The notes under the pieces are model-generated. The model saw only the letters and a list, made by a program, of their open reading frames with translations, searched no databases and was not told the DNA's origin. Made by a program: the position numbers and the translations under genes. Positions 29,175 through 37,500 of a stretch of 37,500 nucleotides of DNA are shown here, in pieces. Positions within the stretch are counted from its first letter, which is position 1; the number at the start of each line of letters is the position of its first letter. This stretch comes from Penium margaritaceum (lineage: Eukaryota > Streptophyta > Zygnematophyceae > Desmidiales > Peniaceae): the NCBI GenBank assembly GCA_023375785.1, contig SZWC01004765.1:6227-43726 (forward strand). Direction: 5' to 3'.

Positions 29175-30032
29175 GTGTGACATACCAGACCTACATGAGT
29201 CTCTAATATTCTCAAGTGGGCATTTCGATTAGTTTAAAAACAGCCCATCGTGTCACAAGAACCGCAATATTCACTTCGACGGTTGAGGACAAGGTTGCCA
29301 AGTGCCCCACCCTTAGCAGATGTTCTCGACCCTTGCGATAGCTTTGACCACTCTCGCGAACCTACGAACAGAAGAGACACGACATGTCGGTCGTCTTCTC
29401 TACGCATCCTTACGAGTCTGGATTTATAAAGATGCATCATGCATCTTTATAAATCCAACCACCGCGACTATGCTTCAGTCGTAACTCAACACTTGTACAT
29501 ACATGTTCAATCATTTTGACAATTATCATCCAAGTGCACTTACCGCTAATCATGAATTGCTGAAGTGTCCCAAATTCTAAACCGAAAAACATTGTACTTG
29601 TCTGCACGCCATTGGACAATCACGTGGAATGTATTTCCTTAAAGTTTTATAACTGCATGATGTTCACGAAAAGTGGTCCGAGGTGGTCACCATATGCGTC
29701 TCTTCCTTCAAATGTATGGTCAAGGAGTAGTTATGTACTTTAAACAATTAACGCTACATCCAAAGCACGATTATATTTAAAACATGCTAGATTTGTTTTA
29801 TTCTTATATCATGTATAGATTACTTGTGAGTAGAGTCAAAAGTTATGGAGATGTTCCACTTATAACTTAACTTTTCGGATATTGCGTTCTGAATATTCAA
29901 GTTGTGGATATCTTAGGCCTATGGTGACGCTTGCGCGGATATTAAAGCTATGACACTCAAATTTCAATCCGAACTAGTCCCACAAAATGAATGTCTCCCC
30001 GCTGAGCGGGCGGACGGACGGACGGAGATATG
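29175..30032 (+). mobile_element. Probable 3' LTR of the old gypsy element (end uncertain)
   Basis: Begins TGTGACATAC after the polypurine tract. A TATA-like TTTATAAAG lies in a perfect palindrome at 29419-29457. The right end is not determined because no 5' LTR is left in the window. The LTR may end before 30033 or continue beyond the inverted-repeat element (for example near 30857, where TGTTACA occurs). A short CGGA tandem repeat lies at about 30010-30026. Confidence 0.5.
29419..29457. repeat. Perfect palindrome, 18-bp arms, 3-base loop, containing TATA motifs
   Basis: The arm TGGATTTATAAAGATGCA (29419-29436) and its exact reverse complement (29440-29457) flank TCA. Each arm carries TTTATAAA, so the TATA motif reads outward on both strands. 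Confidence 0.97.
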
Positions 30033-30818
30033 GGGTGAGGCTGGTTGCGCTCGAAATGGAGGGTTGGGTTGAATTTCCCAACTCGTGGCTGCTTGGTTGG
30101 TTTGGATGGTCGAAACATCAATGTTAAACGATCTTCGTCAGCATTTTCTCGAAAATCCTACCGGTTGCCAATGTCGAAGATGTGTGTACATTAGACATGC
30201 GCACATCCAGACATGTGCCTTGGTGGACAGGATCCTATATGCCGTCGGATCCGCTCCATCGTGGTCCGATCAAATGGGGAGACATCCCCATGCCACTTCC
30301 CTTGCCTAGATCATGGCCAAGAGCGGCCATGCTCTGCACGGGCAGTCCAACCCACTTCGCCGACCAAAGCGATCTCTCAGTCGAACTGCGGAATTGGCTG
30401 CAGGTGGGAATGGGTGGACGACTTTTCACCCAGTTCCTCCACCGAAGAAATTTAGGACACTCTGTGTCCTCCACGGGGTATATAGCGGTAGGAAAGCGAA
30501 TAGCTCACGGACGTGCATGGGTGAAGTCTATGGTTTCACCCATGTCCACCCGTACTCACCTATTCCCACCTCCGATGGGAAGCTGGCCGTCCCTGCGAAA
30601 TCGTGAAAAAAATGCATGCTTTGAGGTAGTGAACCTCGCTTGCCAATTGTATGTTCAGACAATGATGATAAAAATAAAGTAAAACAAACTCGCGAAAACC
30701 ACCCAACCACTAAACTCAACTAAGCGGAAGGGGGAAATTACGTAGCAGCATCCCATTTGGTCAAAATCATGGGTTGAACTCGTTCAACCCACGATTCCAA
30801 CCGCAACCAGCCTCACCC
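30033..30818. mobile_element. Non-autonomous DNA transposon, GGGTGAGGCTGGTTGCG terminal repeats
   Basis: The left end (30033-30049) and the reverse complement of the right end (30802-30818) are identical over 17 bp, and the similarity continues to the inner motif GGGTTGAA. ATG flanks both sides (30030-30032 and 30819-30821), a possible 3-bp target duplication. With GGG ends this fits PIF/Harbinger. The interior holds smaller hairpins (GGACAC/GTGTCC near 30450, CATGGGTGAA/TTTCACCCATG near 30516-30544). The 166-codon frame at 30182-30682 shows no transposase motif. Confidence 0.75.
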
Positions 30819-30865
30819 ATGGACAGCAACGCCGCCGCCTCTCGTTACCCTGTTACATGTCAAAC

Positions 30866-30942
30866 TGCTTGGGACTTCCATAGCGGAGCGCGATCCTATG
30901 CTCAAAATGGACAGCGCTGCGCTGAGAAGAAGGTCCCAAGCA
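30866..30942. repeat. Short inverted repeat
   Basis: TGCTTGGGACTT (30866-30877) pairs with AGGTCCCAAGCA (30931-30942), with weaker pairing inside (GCGGAGCGC/GCGCTGCGC). Possibly a small foldback element or part of a decayed LTR. Confidence 0.5.
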
Positions 30943-30994
30943 ATCTGTTTTTTGGTTTGGCCATGTTTTGGGGTCGATGATGGGCGCGAAACTA

Positions 30995-31100
30995 TCTTTT
31001 CTTAAGTGATTTGACTCGGAACTAATTAACAATACTGATTCGTGACAAAATGTATTCGAAGTAAATAACCCCTTTCTCCACAAGGTTGCTCCAATTTTTC
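30995..31100 (+). repeat. Diverged repeat, copy A
   Basis: Resembles 34250-34362 in the same orientation and 32410-32525 in the opposite one. Shared landmarks are TTTCTTARGTGATTYGACT, a central GTCACAAAA-like word and CTCC..AAGGTTG/CTTGGTTG near the end. Confidence 0.6.
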
Positions 31101-32409
31101 AAACCAACCCATTTGAAATCGTTCCTCTGATCTTTAACTTACACATAAGTTCTTTCCTCATCCGAACAAGTTCTATTAAAGATATATTTGTGTAAATCAT
31201 GTGACGGAAACTTTTTGCACAGACACCATAACTCTAGGTCTATGTTATCATAAGTTTTCCTTCTTGAGACAAAAACGATTCAAGCATCAAATTAAGCTTC
31301 AAATAATAAATTCAAAAAAAATTGAAGGAAGAAAACTAAACTTCCTTTTATTATAATTCAACGGGAGGTTTCAATGATTCTGTAACTTTAACAATAATTT
31401 TAAACACAATCAAATTAAATAAAATCACATCTTCTCATTCCGTTTATACAAGTGACGATATTTGGAATGAAAAAGAAATGACATGTCAATGAAAAAACAA
31501 TTTTAACCTTCATCAATGTTAAAAATTCTGAAATGATACATTAATTGGCACAAGTCAATCTGTTTATGTTGTAAAGTTTAAAATCTCTTTTTCACAGTTA
31601 ATTTCAACGTGGAGGAAGATAAAAACTTTTCATATTGATAAAACATGATAAGGATGAAATAATGGAAACATTTATGTCATAGATACAATTTTTTTTATGT
31701 TTCATAAACATAACAATGTTATGGTTGTGAAAACACGTATTCATGATGAAATTCAAATATATTTAAAAAAATCTTATGTAGTTCATTCCTTTGACAAAAG
31801 TTTCAACTCAATTGAAAACAATTGTACGGATGGTTTCAGAATTTTAGTATTAACAAAAATGTACTTCAATTTAATTACACGTTTTCAAGGCCCAATATAA
31901 TGTCTTCAAAATTCTTGAATTTTCAAATCAACGTCTGAAACTTTTACTTTATAAAACATGAACAGATAGAAATATTATCTTCACGTTTTTTATTAATAAA
32001 TTATATGAATGCGAATTTCAAATTATTCGAAGTTAAATATCATGTCATGTTCATTCCATTGACATTTATTGTGAAGAAATAAGTGACAGGATTTACATTT
32101 TGTTTTCACTTTATTCTATTTCATTTATCGTTAAAGATATAAGATTATTAAAAATACCCGAAGTGTTATGATGATATGAAAAAGGGTTTTCCGTTGTTTT
32201 AAGTTTTTAGCTACCACTTAATTTGGTGCGTAATCTTTGTTTATGACAAAGCAAGATGTCTCATTAGATTGACCCAGTTTGAGGTATATTGTCTGTGGAA
32301 AACGTTTTTGTTGTACAATTTAAAACATATAATTCTTTACTAGAACAATTTAAGTTTGGGGAAGATTTTATGTGTAAGATAGATGCCAAAATAATTATTT
32401 CAAACTGGT

Positions 32410-32766
32410 CAGTTAAAAAATAACAGCGACCCAGCGGAACCAGGGGCTACTTATTGTATATACGTTTTGCAACGGACTAGTAAAGTTAATGATATGCAAA
32501 TCGAATCATCTAAGACAATTCGATCTGGCCATAAGTGATTCCGCATCGCGGCCTCACTTACTATTTTGAGAATATTCAAGGGTGCGCCAACTCCTCCAAG
32601 TAATGCCATGAAGACACCTGACGGAAAAAGGATCAGGTGAGTGTTCGATATTGACAAAAGAAACCATGTAACCACTATGTGATCGCCTAAAGCACTTCTA
32701 AGCATTCAAAGGCACAAAGATGGGCATGAAAGGGGGAAAGTGACTCTTCAAGCACGCTCAAACAAA
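32410..32766 (-). repeat. Diverged repeat, copy B (inverted)
   Basis: Two blocks match copy C on the opposite strand. 32606-32766 pairs with 34004-34162, with shared words including GAGCGTGCTTGAAGAGT, AAGTGCTTTAGG, GTGGTTAC, CTTTTGTCAATA and GTCTTCATGG; identity is roughly 70-75% by eye. 32410-32525 pairs with 34250-34362. The 84-codon minus-strand frame (32451-32705) lies across both blocks; its N-terminal part has a similar reading in copy C but is interrupted there, so I do not call it a gene. Confidence 0.7.
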
Positions 32767-34003
32767 TAAAGATATGGAGCCACAATGATGACATAAATTG
32801 TAATTATGGGGAGGAAATTAAGAGACTGAAGAGAATCTTAACTACAATATGGAATTGAATATGGAAGATGGTTACTCGCCCTTCATAGGGTAAGAAAATC
32901 TGATAGACCAATGAACTAAATTAATGAATTCATGTGTTTCAAATAAATCTTTACATTGCGTTAAGTTATCATTCCTATATTTCTCCATGTCTAGATTCTC
33001 TCTCTCGTGCATTTTTCTATTTCACCTAGAAAGACCTATACATAAACATCTTATAAAGCACATAATCTCTCATGAGCACTTCGAGGAAATTATAATAGAT
33101 TGATTAAAAGTGAAACCAGATTCTAAAAAATGCTTTATAAATCGGGAATTGTGTGCTGATTCAAATTTCAAGAAAATGGAGAGGCACAAGTAATCATTGA
33201 CATGCTCACTTTAAACCTTTTCCATAATTCAATTCTCATGTAAGGATTTCCAGATTATTTTTCATATTCTATAGTATATTTTTAGTTTGATGAAATCTTC
33301 TCATTTAAATTTTCCATCACTTTCTTATACAATTTGATTAAAAAAGTACGAATTTAACAAATAGATACCGGCTAATTTGTTTTAAAAAATGAGATAGGTT
33401 AGAGAAATTTCTCATTCCATATCTATCTTCAAATAAAATAAAATAACCTTTGCAACAAATTTCAACACAGTTTTACCTAAAATCGATTCTTCATAATAGG
33501 GACCTCATCATTAATCAAACAATACCTTCAGTTAACGGGATTCATATTAAAAAACAGCAATAAAGAACCAAATCATGTAACAGTTGTTAGTTTGAAAAAG
33601 TAAAGTTGAAGATTGAAAATTAAATGAAATTATGTATATTACCAATTTTTAATAACATTTTTGTATGGTTCTAAATGTTATCTATTTATAATATACAAAT
33701 GGATGTTTCATGATTGCGAAACATCAGTTCACTTTTTTTAGATTTCTGATTTCATCTTGATTTCATGTAATATATCATCATCTTATATTAGTTTATTTTA
33801 TGATTTTATTTCAGTAATCGAATCATACTTGAAACCTATGATGTTATCTATTTTTTGGATTAATTATCTTCATTTTTTGACTGATTGAAGGGCGGCTCAT
33901 TATATTTCCATTTGAATCACTTGTTCTAAGTTATAATATTCTAAAAGGTACAATTATCGCTTTACTTTCATTTTCTTTCATCATTATGATTCTACTTCTT
34001 GAT

Positions 34004-34362
34004 TTGTTGGAGCGTGCTTGAAGAGTAAATTTGTCCCTTTCCCTTATTTCTTTGCGCCATTGAATAATGGGAAGTGCTTTAGGAGATCACCGGGTGGTTA
34101 CGGAGCTCCTTTTGTCAATACTTTTCGTTCGCGTGATCTTTTTGCGTCAGTTGTCTTCATGGACTTATTTAAATGAAGGAGCTGATGAGCATTTCAAAAA
34201 TGGATGAAAAAGAAATCAACAATTGCTTTGTTACAAAAAAAATCATGTTTCAATTTCTTAGGTGATTCGACTCACAACTTATGAGCAATTCCCGTCCGGT
34301 CACAAAAATTATTTGTCGTATGTAGCCGCAATCTCTCCGCTTGGTTGTTCCCCAATTTGTCA
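34004..34362 (+). repeat. Diverged repeat, copy C
   Basis: The plus-strand partner of copy B. Together B and C form a large inverted arrangement with about 1.2 kb between the arms. The second block also matches copy A. Confidence 0.7.
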
Positions 34363-35896
34363 TCAACGGGTTACAAATGTTTGGTCTACCCTCAAACCAG
34401 TCGAAAAAGCCATTTCCACCCTCACGAAAAATCCCTGAAACATTATCTGTAACAAGAATACTATTGAACCATTTTAACCAGAAAATCGACCACTATGTTA
34501 GATTACATGAATGCTAAGTTTTCTGCCTGAAATTCAAGGAGACGCATTCTGATTATTGTTTGTTAAGAAGGTACATAATAACATGAAAACTAAGTACATG
34601 GTTGAAAATTTGAAATAATGGATGGTTAAACTAAATATTTAAATTGAATAAGGGATTAAAATCATAACTTCTATGAATTTAGAAAATTATTTATATACAT
34701 GAATTTTTGTGTTTGAAAATACTTAAGGATTCATGCCCATACAAGTTTGGTATGATTACAGATATGGAAACATTTTCATGACGAAAATGTGTATGGACAA
34801 AAGTTGGAGTTTGAAATGCTAAAAAATAATTTTGATGCATATCTTAACAAAAAAGTACAGATTTGAAATCTATCGTTCAATAGTTTTTATTTTATAAAAA
34901 CATTCACCGCATAAGAAATTTTTCATTGATTAAGGTATCAAAATTCAATTTGCTCAGTCATGAAATTAATGTATGTTACTTTATAACAAAGAAAGAAGTG
35001 TCATGATTCAAAAGTAGGAAAAGGTATATTATGACTCATTGATGGATAAAGAAAACTTCTTAAAACATTATGTCAACTGAAGTTTCAATACTAAACTTTT
35101 GCTACTCGTTTTATGATATTTAAAAACGTTCTTTATGTTCATGCATTCAATGTAAAACCATCCTCATGGGAAAATTCGTTCATCACAAAACTATTGTAGA
35201 ATAAACTAATAATACATCCTTTTTTGCATTGCTTACTGCAAAAGTACGTGTACATTATTATTTGACACATGCATGAGTACTTTGGAATTTTTTATTTCTT
35301 TAGCAATCATCTTGTTTGGAAGTGAATGCTTAAAGAAGTAGGCAATGGTCTAAAAAACTTCATTTCACTTCACTAATCATCCGCCATTCATAGAAATAAC
35401 ATTGGTCATATAACTGAAAATCAAGAATGTGTAGCCTTTATAAAGGTTTCTATATGACATCCACCTTTCTTTGTTTGAACATGATGAATAAATACTAGAA
35501 TATGTTCAAATAAGATACCCTACCGCCACTTGATTACGTTATCAAATCAATAATCCATATAAGATGATTTCATTTGTTTGAAAACCAATATTTGATTATG
35601 AGGTTTAAAACACATATCGTCCATTGATTGCTGGTATGACATTGGTCATACTTGGAGATGGTTCATCTATGTTATGTGATCAGTGTTTTGACCTATTTTT
35701 GCACTAGTCTACGGATATTTCGTGAACTTGTCGTCGTGTTCATGCTCTCACGCACACATTATCATAAAAAAATGAATAGAAAGAAAGCAAGGTAGCATCA
35801 GAGAGATAAGAAGGCAAGTGTACAAATGGACAAATAGATGGACTTCTAAGAACATGGTTGGTACAATCAAAGGACAACATCCTCATTCTCGTAGCC

Positions 35897-37300
35897 CTAC
35901 ATCTCTGGCTTTGCCATAATACGGAAGTAGTCCGCTAATGCTACAGACACAAAGGTTAAGTCATAGATCTTTGTGAACCCGCTTCCAGCCCAAATGTTAC
36001 GATGAATTTTGGAGCTCACGCGAAGATTGCCCCAAATTCGGTGCATCCATCTGTCGGCTCTGTCTTTGATGTGGCACATGCCGAAGTTCAAGGTTTCATT
36101 GTTCTATAGTTGCTCTCTCACCCATTAGCTTTATGCGGTGGACACTTTGGCCTTGAAAGGATGTTGGAGCCCGACATCAGCAGGCTAAAGCTTTGATGTA
36201 AATCCAGCCAGGATGCACGCGAGAACCACGTTAGGGAATCTCTCGGCCGCACATGTCCGGAAGGCTTCACTGTCATGGGGGCGAAATGCATCTAAGGTGA
36301 GAAGCATATGTGCTTGATTAGTAGAGCGTTGTTGAGGATTGCATTTTTCAATGAAATAGGGTATGACAATCATTTGGAACCACATCTTGGTGGTCTCCAC
36401 ATTTCCTCAAGGGTTGGGCTGTCTGTGAAGTGCCACCCAACATTTCGGATTGCGTAATCGGAGTTCTAGCCGTGCGGGTGGCATGCATTGGTCTTGCCTA
36501 TCCAAATAATCTATAACGGAAGGACCTCCTTGTCCATGTTTGACGTAATGACAGCGGTTACCTAACGCTTGTCTTCCTTCCTGCACACATTGACCTCTTG
36601 TGACCCCTTTGGTTTGTACGTGTAACGAAGAGCGAGCACAAGCTGCATGCCGTTGTGGTCTACATTTACAACAAAAAATTCGTGGATGCGGTTCAGACTG
36701 TTAAGGAATGCGACTCGCTTGAAAATGGACCGTGCTCGAGCCTCCCAGTCAGCTATGAACTATTGTGAAGCTGTTATTCCGTATCGCCAACTCCATGCCA
36801 GCTCATCATTGGCGAACTTGCACACCCAGCTATGACAGAAGAGGGTTAGCAACCACGGCTTCTTTGTCCACCACAGCATCTGTCTCGAGTACATTGATCG
36901 GTGCCTTTAGCAATGCACGCTATGGTGCATCACGCTGCTCATTTGGAACAGCTCTACATGCTTACGTTTTTGTGGTGGGTGTAGATGCTACTGCTTCATC
37001 TTTTGGCACGCGGTTCTCATGGTCTGACTCGTCGTTTGAGAAGACAACACGTCTCCCCTTGCGCCGCGGGAGACGCTCATGGATGCTCTCGTGCGGATTG
37101 CCATGCTCCGTGTTCATGGGTACTGTCAACGTTGAAGGTGTCACGGACGGAGGGAGATTCAACGGATTCTTTCTTGCCCTTTTAGGTTTGCGGCGCGTTA
37201 TGACTTGGATAGCATGCATTATTATTTCCAAGGCATGTGCTACACGCTCTCAATGCTCCTCTGTTTTGATCTTATCAAAGAACTTTGTCACCTTTGCCAT
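35897..37300 (-). pseudogene. DDE transposase of the pogo/CENP-B (DDE_1) type, heavily mutated
   Basis: The likely start is ATG at 37300 in a good context (AACCATGGC). The N-terminal part (37300-36962) is basic, with RRKPKRARK and RRKGRR, probably nuclear targeting or DNA binding. The catalytic part carries FVVNVDHNG (first Asp, near 36685), KGSQEV and EDKR, IWIGKTNACHPHG, then after a frame change MLLTLDAF (second Asp, near 36300). GFTSKL-stop-PADVG (third Asp, near 36165) and the C-terminal segment from FGMCHIKDRADRW to KPEM end at 35897. The order NVD, LDAF, PADVG is that of DDE_1 transposases. At least seven stops and a frameshift near 36410 inactivate it. No terminal inverted repeats were identified. 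Confidence 0.8.
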
Positions 37301-37500
37301 GGTTCATTGGTGGTAAGAAAAATCATTCGCATGGCAAACAACGCTATCAACTGGTGGGGTGACCCAGCGGAGAGCAATGTGTGACGGCAATTCTTCCCAT
37401 CAAGACTACCGGCATATACATATGAGCATCCACTTGGATGACATCTACGGTGTCGTCATATCAGCTTCGCCGTCTACTTGAAGGCCACCAGTTTTGTGAC
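37301..37500. other. End of window, upstream of the transposase remnant
   Basis: No confident feature. A minus-strand frame reads through much of this stretch (SLDGKNCRHTLLSAGS) but matches nothing I recognise. It could be an upstream exon or another part of the transposon. Confidence 0.3.

Larger units (their letters stand above)
30943..35896. other. AT-rich, gene-poor island
   Basis: About 5 kb of visibly AT-rich DNA with stops in all frames. The longest frames are 67 codons at 31697-31900 and 84 codons (minus) at 32451-32705. I find no gene, tRNA or retroelement domain. The composition contrasts sharply with the GC-richer nested elements to the left. It contains the diverged repeat copies described separately; the remainder shows nothing I can name. 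Confidence 0.7.

Noticed and set aside
30182-30682. 166-codon frame in the 30033-30818 element as a possible transposase
   Set aside because: No DDE/DDD-like motif or helix-turn-helix; it crosses several hairpins.
1-37500. tRNA or rRNA genes
   Set aside because: No cloverleaf or rRNA-like segment was recognised; the only tRNA-related sites are primer-binding sites.

Overview
The window is eukaryotic repeat-rich DNA. I recognise no intact cellular gene, rRNA, tRNA or CRISPR array. Nearly everything identifiable is a transposable element. Chromodomain-bearing Ty3/gypsy elements, Ty1/copia elements, primer sites of the TGGTATCAGAGC type and deep nesting of LTR elements suggest a large plant-lineage (streptophyte) genome. 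A charophyte alga such as Chara is a guess I cannot test from sequence alone.

Layout. 1-3777: non-coding DNA with a 308-bp inverted-repeat element (250-557), a 2-kb C/T-rich stretch (about 785-2768) and an 877-bp inverted-repeat element (2901-3777). 4069-4306: a short tandem repeat and a GCATGC cluster. About 4300-9560: a decayed, 3'-truncated copia element on the minus strand, with gag, protease and integrase, a CAG-rich leader, a primer site and part of an LTR. About 9700-11458 and 28729-29175: two halves of an old gypsy chromovirus on the plus strand, split by a 17.3-kb insertion.

That insertion (11459-28728) is an LTR element flanked by the 5-bp target duplication AAATC. It has no pol gene and behaves like a large retrotransposon derivative. 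Two further elements sit inside it: a copia element (13327-19218, duplication TAGAG, plus strand) and a gypsy chromovirus (21349-26437, duplication TGTGG, minus strand). The order of events is therefore old gypsy first, then the pol-less element, then the copia and the second gypsy. The copia LTRs look closest to each other (about 97% by eye), so it is probably the youngest.

Right of the nest lie the probable 3' LTR of the old gypsy, with a perfect 18-bp palindrome (29419-29457), and a 786-bp inverted-repeat element (30033-30818). A long AT-rich, gene-poor island follows (about 30950-35890), holding three diverged copies of one repeat, two of them in inverted arrangement. Finally there is a heavily mutated DDE transposase pseudogene of the pogo/CENP-B type on the minus strand (35897-37300).

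None of the elements looks able to move by itself. They carry stop codons, lost catalytic residues and in-frame deletions. Many stops are CAG to TAG or CGA to TGA, as expected from deamination of methylated CHG and CG sites. Two single-N positions (16262 and 18630) each separate near-identical direct duplicates and are probably assembly joins.
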